DNA of 10,269 nucleotides from Alcaligenaceae bacterium (GCA_012511095.1 JAAZGT010000083.1:1-10269), one strand, 5' to 3'. Positions 1 to 7,598 are shown, numbered from the stretch's first letter. Program-made: numbers and translations. Notes: generated by a model not told the origin, from the sequence alone.

Positions 1-27
1 AAAGTTTTGGTTTGATGTATTATTCAT
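1..27 (-). CDS. Start of the next downstream gene, 5' fragment only (possibly skp/ompH)
   Basis: Nine in-frame codons are visible before the window ends, reading MNNTSNQNF from an ATG at 27. The start is supported by a purine-rich AGAGGTG at 36-42, eight bases upstream of the ATG, and by the lack of any other open frame in the 113 bases between bamA and this point. In proteobacteria the gene after bamA is normally skp (ompH), the periplasmic chaperone that carries unfolded outer-membrane proteins to BamA. The identity here rests on gene order alone. The nine residues are polar and do not yet show the hydrophobic core of a signal peptide, which would have to begin further on. Confidence 0.5.
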
Positions 28-61
28 CTAAAAAACACCTCTAATTGAATTAATTATTCAG

Positions 62-114
62 TGGAAGTAACACTTATTGATATTACATGATATTCAAAAA
101 AAGAGTTACTTCCA
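62..114. repeat. 10-base inverted repeat around a candidate promoter
   Basis: The arms TGGAAGTAAC (62-71) and GTTACTTCCA (105-114) are exact reverse complements separated by 33 bases. The loop is too long and the downstream T-run is absent, so this does not look like a terminator of bamA. One arm overlaps the -35 box and the other lies just past the expected transcription start of the promoter at 87-115, an arrangement that would suit a pair of operator half-sites. A structural role in a read-through bamA transcript is the alternative. Confidence 0.5.
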
Positions 115-115
115 A
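87..115 (-). promoter_or_regulatory. Candidate sigma-70 promoter for the gene after bamA
   Basis: On the minus strand, TTGGAA (110-115) and TATCAT (87-92) are separated by exactly 17 bases and match the -35 and -10 consensus at 4 of 6 and 5 of 6 positions. Transcription would start about 50 bases before the ATG at 27. The region is AT-rich, so chance matches are likely. GGAAGTA within the -35 arm also loosely resembles a sigma-E -35 element, but I see no convincing sigma-E -10. Confidence 0.35.
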
Positions 116-140
116 TTGTATTTTAAACAGCCTCTAGAGC

Positions 141-2519
141 TTAGAAAGAAGTTCCGATTTGGAATTGGAACTGCTGCTTTTTATCGCCCTGTTTACTATT
201 AAGTGGTTTGGCATAAGAAATTTCTAGTGGGCCAATAGGTGATTGCCATGATAAACCAACACCTGCCGAATATCTCCAACCACATGGATCTTCGACTAAA
301 CCACCATATCTTGGATTACCGATAGTGCATTTTGAAAAACCAGAGGTACCAACCTTACCCGCATCAGCAAACACAAACCAACGTAAAGTTCGGTCTTTAT
401 GTGTTCCTGGGAAAGGTAAATAGAGTTGGACATTGGCTAAAACACGGGTTGAACCACCTAAGAAGTCACCAGTATCTAAGTCACGAGGACCTAATGAAGC
501 CCCCTCGTAACCACGAACTGAACCAATACCACCAGCGTACATATTTTTAATCACTGGGAACGGTTTGTTGCTGTTAAAAGTACGGCCATAGTCCGCTGCT
601 GCGTTAAAGGCTAGTGTAAATCGATCAGTTAAAGGTAAATAGTATTGACCACTAACACTGGCAACCCAATAATTTAAGTCACCCATACCGACTACACCAT
701 CTATGCTCGTACGGTAACCACGCGTAGGTGCGAGAGCGCTGTCTCGTGTATCTTTGGTCCAACCTGCATTAAGTAAAAAGACATTAGTGTTTTCACCATA
801 ATGCTCTACGAATTCATGATAAGCCTTTGGAAAAATGCCACTCGCAATAGGTAAGGTAACACGGTTTCTCTCAAAGGTTGCACCTAAAAACACGCGATCG
901 TTTTCAGAGATAGGCACACCAAAGTTCATGCCAAAACCCATCGTACGAATTTTATAGGTTCTTTCGTCACGGTCATATACGGCATCGTTATATGGACGAT
1001 GTTCAGTGAAATACAATGAGGTCGTACGACTAATACCGCTACGTGTAAAGTATGGATCGGTATGAGTTAATACAGCGGCACGGTTATAACGGCCTGTATT
1101 AATTTGTAAACCTAAGTTGGTGCCTGAACCAAAAATATTATCTTGGTTAATGCCGGCCATAAATGTTAATTTATCAGATGAACCGTAACCAACACCAAGG
1201 TTAATCATACCCGTAGGAGTTTCTTTAACGTCAACGTTAATATCAACTTGGTCATCGGTACCAGGCACTGGTACTTGTGTAATATCAACTGAATTAAAGT
1301 AGCCTAAACGCTCAACACGCTCTTTAGATGTACCTAAACGAGCCTCATCGTACCAAGCAGATTCTTGTTGACGCATCTCACGACGAATAACCTGGTCGCG
1401 GGTACGCACGTTACCGCCAATATTAATGCGACGTACAGTGATGCGCTTACCAGGGTTTACAAAATAAGTTACATCAACTTCATGAGTCTCAGGATTTGTG
1501 ATTGGATGAACATTAACCTCGGCTAAAGCGTAACCAATTTCACCTAGACGTGACTGAATACGGCGTATCGTTTCTTGAGAGCGACTGTTGTTATAAACCT
1601 CACCCTCTTTTTGTTGAATTGCTTCACGCAACTGCTCGTTAAGACCTAAAAGATCACCAGCTAATTGTTGCTTGCGAATCGTATAAGGCTCACCTTCATG
1701 AACTGTGTAGTTAAGGGTAATATCTTTACGATCAGTAGAAATGCTGACTTGTGGCTCACTCAAGCGGAAATCTAAATAACCGCGGTTCAAGTAGAAATCG
1801 CGTAAGCTTTGAGCATCGACCTCCATACCTTCACGCGAATAACGATGACTGCCTGTAAACCAGGTCATATAGCCTGGAGTAGTTTGGCTAAGCTGTCTTT
1901 TGAGCGTAGAGGTTTTAAAAGCCTCATTACCTACAAAGTTAATATCACGAATACTGGCGCGACCACCCTCGTGTACCTGAAAGTTAACACCTACACGGTT
2001 ACCAGGTAATGGTGTTAACACATGCTCAATGGTTGCACCATAATGCCCCTTAAGAACATATTGGGAACGAATTTCCTCTTGAGCTCTATCTAACAAAGCA
2101 GGATCTAATGCACGCCCCTCACCAAAACCAACGTCTAATAAAGCTTCGTTGAGTTGCTTGTCATTAAAGGCTTTCATGCCATCGTAAATGACAGAGGTAA
2201 TAATTGGGCGCTCGACAACATTAATTTCAACCACACGATTGCGTGTGCTAACACTAACGTCATCAAATAAGCCAGTACTATAAAGACGTTTAACCGTATC
2301 GGTCGCTTGCTCTTGTGTAAATGTACCGCCCACACCTACCGGCAAATAACTAAAGACCATCCCCGGCTCAGCGCTTTGTAAACCTGTAACACGAATATCC
2401 TGCACAACAAATGGTGAAAAAGCAAAGCTTTTCAATGGAAGTAATACCGCCATTGAAAGTGCTGATAAATTCAATGCTAAGGATTTTTTGTTATGGGTAA
2501 AGTTTCGGCGAATACGCAT
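141..2519 (-). CDS. bamA: BamA, outer-membrane protein assembly factor
   Basis: BamA is the central subunit of the BAM complex, which folds and inserts beta-barrel proteins into the outer membrane. The product is 792 residues, normal for the family. A signal peptide with basic residues (MRIRRN) and a hydrophobic stretch could be cleaved after SFA near residue 33. Five POTRA domains follow at roughly 36-104, 105-185, 186-276, 277-356 and 357-433, then a 16-strand barrel from about 438. The conserved VRGYEG of loop 6 (the VRGF motif of E. coli) lies at 668-673, a DTRD..P..GYR motif at about 590-603, and the protein ends FQFQIGTSF, a beta-signal with terminal Phe. The ATG at 2519 is chosen over a TTG at 2525 because AAAGGA (2526-2531) lies six bases before the ATG and would abut the TTG. 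Two cysteines (about 731 and 746) sit in a predicted surface loop. Confidence 0.97.
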   Translation of the reverse strand: MRIRRNFTHNKKSLALNLSALSMAVLLPLKSFAFSPFVVQDIRVTGLQSAEPGMVFSYLPVGVGGTFTQEQATDTVKRLYSTGLFDDVSVSTRNRVVEINVVERPIITSVIYDGMKAFNDKQLNEALLDVGFGEGRALDPALLDRAQEEIRSQYVLKGHYGATIEHVLTPLPGNRVGVNFQVHEGGRASIRDINFVGNEAFKTSTLKRQLSQTTPGYMTWFTGSHRYSREGMEVDAQSLRDFYLNRGYLDFRLSEPQVSISTDRKDITLNYTVHEGEPYTIRKQQLAGDLLGLNEQLREAIQQKEGEVYNNSRSQETIRRIQSRLGEIGYALAEVNVHPITNPETHEVDVTYFVNPGKRITVRRINIGGNVRTRDQVIRREMRQQESAWYDEARLGTSKERVERLGYFNSVDITQVPVPGTDDQVDINVDVKETPTGMINLGVGYGSSDKLTFMAGINQDNIFGSGTNLGLQINTGRYNRAAVLTHTDPYFTRSGISRTTSLYFTEHRPYNDAVYDRDERTYKIRTMGFGMNFGVPISENDRVFLGATFERNRVTLPIASGIFPKAYHEFVEHYGENTNVFLLNAGWTKDTRDSALAPTRGYRTSIDGVVGMGDLNYWVASVSGQYYLPLTDRFTLAFNAAADYGRTFNSNKPFPVIKNMYAGGIGSVRGYEGASLGPRDLDTGDFLGGSTRVLANVQLYLPFPGTHKDRTLRWFVFADAGKVGTSGFSKCTIGNPRYGGLVEDPCGWRYSAGVGLSWQSPIGPLEISYAKPLNSKQGDKKQQFQFQIGTSF

Positions 2520-2525
2520 TAACAA

Positions 2526-2531
2526 TCCTTT
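2526..2531 (-). promoter_or_regulatory. Ribosome-binding site of bamA
   Basis: AAAGGA on the minus strand lies six bases before the ATG at 2519. It decides the start, because the in-frame TTG at 2525 directly follows the site and would have no spacing. Confidence 0.75.
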
Positions 2532-2591
2532 ATGTTTAAGAAAACTGCCTAAAAATCAAAAAACCAATTTGGCAACAATTAAAAAACTAAC

Positions 2592-2607
2592 GTCATAATT
2601 TTATGAC
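2592..2607. repeat. 16-base palindrome upstream of bamA
   Basis: GTCATAATTTTATGAC has perfect seven-base arms (GTCATAA, TTATGAC) around two central bases. A second pair of arms, ACTAAC (2586-2591) and GTTAGT (2623-2628), encloses it. On the minus strand the outer arm runs into six T residues, so it could form a weak terminator for rseP. It also overlaps the candidate -10 box at 2603-2608, so it could instead be an operator. The sequence alone does not decide. Confidence 0.45.
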
Positions 2608-2631
2608 AAATAAATAAATAGTGTTAGTCAA
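2603..2631 (-). promoter_or_regulatory. Candidate promoter for bamA
   Basis: TTGACT (2626-2631, 5 of 6 to the -35 consensus) and TGTCAT (2603-2608, 4 of 6 to the -10 consensus) are 17 bases apart on the minus strand. Transcripts would carry a leader of about 75 bases. The -10 box overlaps the palindrome at 2592-2607. The spacer is very AT-rich, so this is a weak prediction. Confidence 0.3.
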
Positions 2632-2648
2632 AATGAATAGACGAATAA

Positions 2649-2674
2649 ACTAATCAATTATGCCATTGATTAGT
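2649..2674 (-). terminator. Hairpin after rseP, possible weak terminator
   Basis: The arms ACTAATCAA (2649-2657) and TTGATTAGT (2666-2674) form a perfect nine-base stem with an eight-base loop, 17 bases past the rseP stop codon. On the minus strand it is followed by TTTATTCG, a poor T-run, and the stem is AT-rich. It may be a weak terminator, an RNA-processing or 3'-end-stabilising structure, or a protein site. Confidence 0.4.
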
Positions 2675-2691
2675 AGTCATTTAAACTTTAT

Positions 2692-4113
2692 TCATAAAAG
2701 TCTAAAAATATCACTACTAAAAGCTAAAACCATCAACATAAGCAATATTAAATAGCCTGCTGCATAAACTTGGCGAATAATTGCATCGGGCAAGGGTTTA
2801 CCACGAACTCCCTCAATGGCACAAATAACCATTTGACCACCATCTAGCGCAGGTATTGGTAGTAAATTTAACACGCCTATACTTAAACTTATCAAGGCAA
2901 TAAAAGAAATAAACGGCCAAATACCAGCTTGTGCGACTTTTCCTGAATAATCAGCAATAGTCAGCGGTCCACTTAAGTTACGCCATGACACATCACCAGT
3001 AATGATTTTGCCAACCACACTTAGTGACATTGACGCTAGATTATAAGTCTTTTTAACGGCTAAGGTTGTGCTCTGGATCAAGCCATATCGTACTGTGAAG
3101 GTTGGTAAATCGGCAGCCAAACGCATTCCAGCGCGACCAATACTCTCTCCATTTTGAGTCACACGATCTGGGGTTAACTCAAGGTTATACTCCGCTTGCT
3201 GACGCTCAACCACCAGACATAACCGTTGCTCAGGGTGAGTTTTAAAAGCCTCCATAAGGCTTTGAAGACTAAATCTGTTGGACTGATTGTCTATATCATC
3301 CGCATCACAAAAGTTTTTAATGACATCGCCATCGCTAATGCCAGCTCTTGCTGCAGCGCTATCAGCAATAACATCCACCACCCTAACTCTAGAGGTATCG
3401 ATTAATAAACCGCTTTCGCGCATTAAATCACGTTTATCCAGCGTACCACTCACCTGATTAAAACGTATCGTTAATTGCTCTTTAGGATAAGAACTAAGTT
3501 GTTGCTCTAAATCGCGAATATGCTTTGGTAAAGTTTGACTATCTAGATTGCGAACTACGCTTAGCTGTGCCTCACGTCCAAAATGTATAGAGTCTAATAA
3601 AGCTTCATTTAATTGAGACCAACTATACACCCCAGTACCATTAACCTCTGTGATTAAGTCATTGTGCTGTAAACCTGCCTCAGCTGCCACAGAACTCGCT
3701 GGCGGTTCGCCTAATAAAGCAATGACCTCTTGTTCACCCTTAAGATTAAGACCCGTATAAATCAATATAGCTAATATAAAGCTAAATAATGGACCGGCAG
3801 CATAAACCACAAAACGGTGCCAAGGAGTTACTTCCTCAATGGCTTTCTCATTAAAACCCTCTGGTCTGGATTTCAGCTTTTCAAACTGCTCAGACTCCAA
3901 TGATAAAGGTTTAACATAACCACCCAAGGGCAATGAACTCACAGCCCATTCACAGCCACGATGATCAACCTTTTTGTAAATCACCTTGCCAAAGCCCAAG
4001 GAAAAACGCTCGACATGAATACCGAACATACGACACGCTAAATAATGTCCCCATTCGTGAAAAACGACAACAATACTGATGGTGACTAAAAAGCTAAAAA
4101 TTGTTGTTAGCAT
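2692..4113 (-). CDS. rseP: RseP, site-2 intramembrane zinc protease
   Basis: RseP cleaves membrane-embedded substrates, classically the anti-sigma factor RseA after DegS, which frees sigma-E; it also clears signal-peptide remnants. The 473-residue product starts with a membrane segment carrying the zinc motif HEWGH (19-23). Later come an S2P-type membrane hairpin with LGGYV (63-67), a second membrane segment at about 100-122, two PDZ-like domains (about 131-220 and 243-315), a third membrane segment at about 397-419 leading to LLPIPALDGG (D424 is the third zinc ligand), and a last segment at about 447-468. It is somewhat longer than the E. coli protein (about 450), and the extra length appears to lie in the first PDZ region at about 190-212. 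The ATG start has only a weak Shine-Dalgarno (AGAAA), but the N-terminus fits the family. The stop is TGA. Confidence 0.95.
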   Translation of the reverse strand: MLTTIFSFLVTISIVVVFHEWGHYLACRMFGIHVERFSLGFGKVIYKKVDHRGCEWAVSSLPLGGYVKPLSLESEQFEKLKSRPEGFNEKAIEEVTPWHRFVVYAAGPLFSFILAILIYTGLNLKGEQEVIALLGEPPASSVAAEAGLQHNDLITEVNGTGVYSWSQLNEALLDSIHFGREAQLSVVRNLDSQTLPKHIRDLEQQLSSYPKEQLTIRFNQVSGTLDKRDLMRESGLLIDTSRVRVVDVIADSAAARAGISDGDVIKNFCDADDIDNQSNRFSLQSLMEAFKTHPEQRLCLVVERQQAEYNLELTPDRVTQNGESIGRAGMRLAADLPTFTVRYGLIQSTTLAVKKTYNLASMSLSVVGKIITGDVSWRNLSGPLTIADYSGKVAQAGIWPFISFIALISLSIGVLNLLPIPALDGGQMVICAIEGVRGKPLPDAIIRQVYAAGYLILLMLMVLAFSSDIFRLL

Positions 4114-4164
4114 GTAATTTCTATTTAGGTTTTAAAAATCTGGTGTTTTGATTAAATTTAGGCT

Positions 4165-5340
4165 CTAGGCATATTGCTTCAATTGCTCTAGAGACTTGCT
4201 TCGAACCTCATCGTCAAAAGCATGCACAGCATCAATGGAGTCAATCGATTGTTGCCAATTTTGCGCTAGCATGTTTTCAATTAATCGAGGAATATCGGTA
4301 AATTTGATTTGATTATTTAAAAAAGCATCAACTGCGATTTCATTACTGCTATTAAGCACAATGGTACTTAGCTGCCCTGCCTCCATTGCTTGATAAGCTA
4401 AACGCAGACATGGATAGCGATTTAAATCCGGCAATCTGAAATTAAGCTGACACAACTGCTCTAAATCAAATTCCTGCGCTTGGTTAGTCACGCGCGCTGG
4501 ATAAGCTAAGGCGTGTGAAATCGGTATGCGCATATCAGAATGACCTAATTGAGCGAGCATAGAGCCATCTTTATAGTGCACCATCGAGTGAACAATACTT
4601 TCAGGGTGCACCACTACCTTAATTTGTTCTAGTGGCATATCGAAAAGCCATTTCGCCTCAATAACCTCTAGCCCTTTATTGAGCATCGTTGCGGAATCTA
4701 CCGAAATCTTACGACCCATAGACCAATTAGGATGTTTACAAGCTTGCTCTGGCGTTACGCTATCAAACAGCGCAATATCAGTATCTCTAAAAGGACCGCC
4801 TGAGGCTGTCAAAATAATTTGTTTGATTTCGTCGTGTTTAATGGGGTTAGGCAAGCATTGGAAAATCGCATTGTGCTCACTATCAATAGGTAGTAGCTCT
4901 GCACCACTCTGCTTAACTGCCTCCATAAACAACTGACCTGATGCTACTAAGGCCTCTTTATTGGCTAATAAAATACGCTTGCCTGCTTGTGCAGCCGCAT
5001 AGGCCGAGGCAAGACCTGCTGTACCGACAATAGCACAAACGACGGTATCGACCTCTGTATCAGTTGCTGTCTGCACTAGAGCCTCTGAACCAATTCGAAT
5101 CTCTGGTAAGACTTTAGAGCTGGGCCAAATCGATAAGAGTTTATCTTTAGCCTCTTGGTTAGGTAAATTTAATACCTTAGGATTATGTTTTAAGCTTAAT
5201 TCAAGTATCTTATCGACTTGATTAAAGGCACTCATGGCATAGACTTCAAACCTCTCTGGATGCGCCGCAATCACATCGAGCGTGCTTTGACCAATTGAGC
5301 CAGTCGCACCGAATAAGCAAATACGTTGAGCTCTTGCCAT
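4165..5340 (-). CDS. dxr: 1-deoxy-D-xylulose 5-phosphate reductoisomerase
   Basis: Dxr (IspC) converts 1-deoxy-D-xylulose 5-phosphate to 2-C-methyl-D-erythritol 4-phosphate with NADPH and a divalent metal, the first committed step of the MEP isoprenoid pathway, and is the target of fosmidomycin. The cytosolic product is 391 residues, a usual length. The NADPH-binding loop GATGSIG is at 11-17 and ANKEAL at 126-131. The metal ligands expected from the E. coli enzyme are present as D153 and E155 in PIDSEHN and E225 in NKGLE (221-225). Substrate-binding residues S180 (ASGG), H203 (HPNW), S216, N221 and K222 are also there. The ATG has a good site, AGGA at 5348-5351, seven bases upstream. The gap from cdsA is 19 bases. 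It supplies the five-carbon units that UppS, encoded two genes upstream, polymerises. Confidence 0.97.
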   Translation of the reverse strand: MARAQRICLFGATGSIGQSTLDVIAAHPERFEVYAMSAFNQVDKILELSLKHNPKVLNLPNQEAKDKLLSIWPSSKVLPEIRIGSEALVQTATDTEVDTVVCAIVGTAGLASAYAAAQAGKRILLANKEALVASGQLFMEAVKQSGAELLPIDSEHNAIFQCLPNPIKHDEIKQIILTASGGPFRDTDIALFDSVTPEQACKHPNWSMGRKISVDSATMLNKGLEVIEAKWLFDMPLEQIKVVVHPESIVHSMVHYKDGSMLAQLGHSDMRIPISHALAYPARVTNQAQEFDLEQLCQLNFRLPDLNRYPCLRLAYQAMEAGQLSTIVLNSSNEIAVDAFLNNQIKFTDIPRLIENMLAQNWQQSIDSIDAVHAFDDEVRSKSLEQLKQYA

Positions 5341-5359
5341 TTTTAATTCCTAAAACCTT

Positions 5360-6241
5360 TTAAGCTAAACAGATATAAATTAATACAAAGGTCATTGGTG
5401 TTACAACCAATGCAGAATCTAAGCGATCCCATACCCCACCGTGACCAGGTAAGATACGACTCGAGTCCTTGAGACCTGCTCTGCGCTTCATCAGTGACTC
5501 GTATAAATCACCTAAAATCGAGTAAACAGTTAACACGAAACCACTGATTAAAACAATGAGCACATTAGTTTGTGTTAATAAAATACCGCCAAAGGAGCTC
5601 GGACTTAAATAAGCACTTATTAATAACCAAAGAACTGCGGCCACAATACCACAGATAGCGCCAGACTGTGTTTTGCCTGGACTAATAGCAGGTGCTAATT
5701 TTTTACCGCCAAAATGGCGCCCACCAAAATAGGCAAAACTATCGGCGCACCAAATCAAAATAAGATAAGAAAATACGAACCAAGATCCTAGATACTGCAC
5801 AAAAACCACTAGGGCTAAGGCAGTAGAAGAAACGGCAAATAAGCCAAAAACACTATGAAATAAATGTTGATCTTTAAACTCTACTTGCGCTTTTTTTAAA
5901 ATAAAAGGCACAATAAAGAACCAAATAAAACTACTTATAACACTTAAAATCAAGGTCAGACGTATAAGCCCTGTATCTGTAAACTGAGTTGCTACTGCAC
6001 CTTCATCGCCTCGCGTCACCATTGCAAAACTGAAATAAATAGTGACGAGTGTTAATATGGCGGCAAGTCCATAAGCAGGTAACTTAAAACGCTCTGGCAA
6101 ACTGATTCGCCACCACTCTGCTAAGGTTAAACCTGATGCAATCACGCAGAAAGTAGCAAAGTAAACGCTTTGCTTTAGTGACAATAGTACCGCAAGAATT
6201 AATAATAATACGGCCGCTGTAATCAGGCGCTCTCGCAACAT
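5360..6241 (-). CDS. cdsA: Phosphatidate cytidylyltransferase (CDP-diacylglycerol synthase)
   Basis: CdsA transfers CMP from CTP to phosphatidic acid, giving CDP-diacylglycerol, the precursor of bacterial phospholipids. The 293-residue product is a polytopic inner-membrane protein with about eight hydrophobic segments, beginning at 7-21. The family signature is complete near the C-terminus: S249, K252-R253, K258-D259, then PGHGG (265-269) and DRLD (272-275). Upstream, ADSFAYFGGR (166-175) and the SPGKT motif (187-191) are also typical. It starts with ATG after a GAGAG (6246-6250) only four bases away, and lies 23 bases after uppS, so translation is probably coupled. Length and motifs are normal for the family. 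Confidence 0.96.
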   Translation of the reverse strand: MLRERLITAAVLLLILAVLLSLKQSVYFATFCVIASGLTLAEWWRISLPERFKLPAYGLAAILTLVTIYFSFAMVTRGDEGAVATQFTDTGLIRLTLILSVISSFIWFFIVPFILKKAQVEFKDQHLFHSVFGLFAVSSTALALVVFVQYLGSWFVFSYLILIWCADSFAYFGGRHFGGKKLAPAISPGKTQSGAICGIVAAVLWLLISAYLSPSSFGGILLTQTNVLIVLISGFVLTVYSILGDLYESLMKRRAGLKDSSRILPGHGGVWDRLDSALVVTPMTFVLIYICLA

Positions 6242-6264
6242 AATACTCTCAATTTGGGATTAAA

Positions 6265-7014
6265 CTATTTGACTAATTGAGCACTCGTTTGACCAAAACG
6301 ACGCTCACGACTGGCATACCATGCCAAGGCTTCATCAAGGTGCTCAGCCTTAATATCAGGCCAATAGGTAGGTGTAAAATACAGCTCAGTATAAGCTAAT
6401 TGCCAGATTAAGAAATTTGATATGCGCTGTTCACCACCAGTACGAATAAACAAATCGGGCTCAGGAGCCCAAGACATACTAAGGTATTTATCAAATTCTA
6501 GCTCATCAACCATACGCTCAGGATGTGAGCCATGCTCTTCCATATAACGTTGAAAGGCTTTCAAAATATCCCACCGACCGCCATAGTTAGCGGCGATGGT
6601 CAAATACAATAAATCATTATCTTTGGTTAGATCCTCGGCTTTAGCGATCAACTCTTGAATCTCAGGATTAAAAGCCGTGGTGTCGCCAATGATTTTTAAG
6701 CAGATATTGTTTTTGTGTAAGGTTTTAACCTCTTTTTGTAAGGAACGCAAAAAGAGGCGCATTAATAAATCCACCTCTTCTTTTGGCCGTCGCCAATTTT
6801 CAGAGCTAAAACTAAAGAGTGTCAGATATTTAATACCCTTTTCACCACAATATCGCACAATTCTGCGAACTGCGCTAATACCGCGCAGATGACCTGCGGT
6901 GCGGGGTAAATGCCTTTCGGTGGCCCAGCGACCATTACCATCCATAACCACTGCTAAGTGATTTGGTATGCTTGAGACCCCAGGCACCGCCTGTGTAGAG
7001 CTAATTTTAGACAC
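6265..7014 (-). CDS. uppS: Undecaprenyl diphosphate synthase (cis-prenyltransferase)
   Basis: UppS condenses eight isopentenyl diphosphates with farnesyl diphosphate to make C55 undecaprenyl diphosphate, the lipid carrier for peptidoglycan and O-antigen units. The product is 249 residues, normal for the family. The catalytic MDGNGRWA motif is at 24-31 (D25), FSSENW at 69-74, NYGGR at 143-147, RTGGEQRISNFL at 191-202 and WPD at 218-220, so every conserved block is intact. The start is GTG at 7014, 23 bases after the frr stop, with only a poor CGAG-like site upstream. No in-frame ATG precedes the catalytic motif, but a GTG at codon 10 is an alternative start. Weak initiation signals and short spacing suggest translational coupling to frr. 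Confidence 0.95.
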   Translation of the reverse strand: MSKISSTQAVPGVSSIPNHLAVVMDGNGRWATERHLPRTAGHLRGISAVRRIVRYCGEKGIKYLTLFSFSSENWRRPKEEVDLLMRLFLRSLQKEVKTLHKNNICLKIIGDTTAFNPEIQELIAKAEDLTKDNDLLYLTIAANYGGRWDILKAFQRYMEEHGSHPERMVDELEFDKYLSMSWAPEPDLFIRTGGEQRISNFLIWQLAYTELYFTPTYWPDIKAEHLDEALAWYASRERRFGQTSAQLVK

Positions 7015-7032
7015 TAAAAACTCGAAATGATA

Positions 7033-7046
7033 ACTGTTTAAACAGT
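7033..7046. repeat. 14-base perfect palindrome over the frr stop codon
   Basis: ACTGTTTAAACAGT is fully self-complementary and contains the frr stop codon (TAA at 7038-7040). It lies within the 23-base gap region before the uppS GTG. A palindrome without a loop would make a poor RNA hairpin but a possible protein site. It may be chance. Confidence 0.4.
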
Positions 7047-7598
7047 CATCACCTCTTCCTCTTTGCGAGCAATTAAATCGTCGATTTCACTAACGTATTT
7101 ATCAGTTAGCTTTTGTACAACCTCTTGTAAACGACGCTCATCATCCTCTGAAATTTCTTTGTCTTTAACGAGATTTTTTAAACCATCGTTGGCTTCACGG
7201 CGTAGGTTACGGATAGCAACCTTTGCATCTTCACCTTCTGCGCGCACAACGCGGGTTAACTCACGACGACGCTCTTCAGTTAAAGCGGGCATCGGCACGC
7301 GAATTAAATCACCAACTGGTACTGGGTTTAAACCGAGATCAGATTCACGGATAGCTTTTTCAACCACTGCAAGCATATTTTTTTCCCATGGTTGTACGCT
7401 TAATGCACGGGCATCAATCACGCTAACGTTAGCGACTTGAGTAACAGGTACCATAGAACCGTAATAATCAACTTGTACGTGATCTAATAAACCACTATGT
7501 GCACGACCAGTACGGATTTTGGCTAAGTTGCCTGCTAAACTCTCGATCGACTTACCCATGCGGGTTTCAGCCGATTTGATAATCTGATTTGTACTCAT
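7038..7598 (-). CDS. frr: Ribosome recycling factor
   Basis: Frr works with EF-G after termination to split the 70S ribosome from mRNA and tRNA. The product is 186 residues against a typical 185. It shows the expected two-domain organisation: the N-terminal helix with KIRTGRA (27-33), the beta domain at about 31-104 including YYGS and PWEKN, and the long C-terminal helices rich in Arg and Glu, with TEERR at 107-111 and R110 matching a residue important in E. coli RRF. The ATG at 7598 has a purine-rich AAAGAGA upstream. The gap from pyrH is 32 bases with no terminator, so the two are very likely co-transcribed. The stop codon lies inside a 14-base palindrome. Confidence 0.97.
   Translation of the reverse strand: MSTNQIIKSAETRMGKSIESLAGNLAKIRTGRAHSGLLDHVQVDYYGSMVPVTQVANVSVIDARALSVQPWEKNMLAVVEKAIRESDLGLNPVPVGDLIRVPMPALTEERRRELTRVVRAEGEDAKVAIRNLRREANDGLKNLVKDKEISEDDERRLQEVVQKLTDKYVSEIDDLIARKEEEVMTV

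Noticed and set aside
332..2009. Short plus-strand open frames (332-550 and 1809-2009) inside bamA
   Set aside because: Both overlap an unquestionable gene, are short, and show no family features.
2545..2575. Short CCAA/TTGG stem followed by six T upstream of bamA
   Set aside because: A four-base stem with a one-base loop is too small to act as a terminator.
4114..4164. Spacer between dxr and rseP checked for terminator or promoter
   Set aside because: Only a repeated CCTAAAT and short AT palindromes are seen; no hairpin with T-run and no convincing promoter.
4679..4936. Plus-strand open frame of 85 codons inside dxr
   Set aside because: Covers the conserved metal-binding region of dxr on the opposite strand; no independent support.
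7063..7440. Plus-strand open frame of 125 codons antisense to frr
   Set aside because: Its Arg/Ser-rich composition is the mirror of the Glu/Arg-rich frr helices; there is no ribosome site and no known family.
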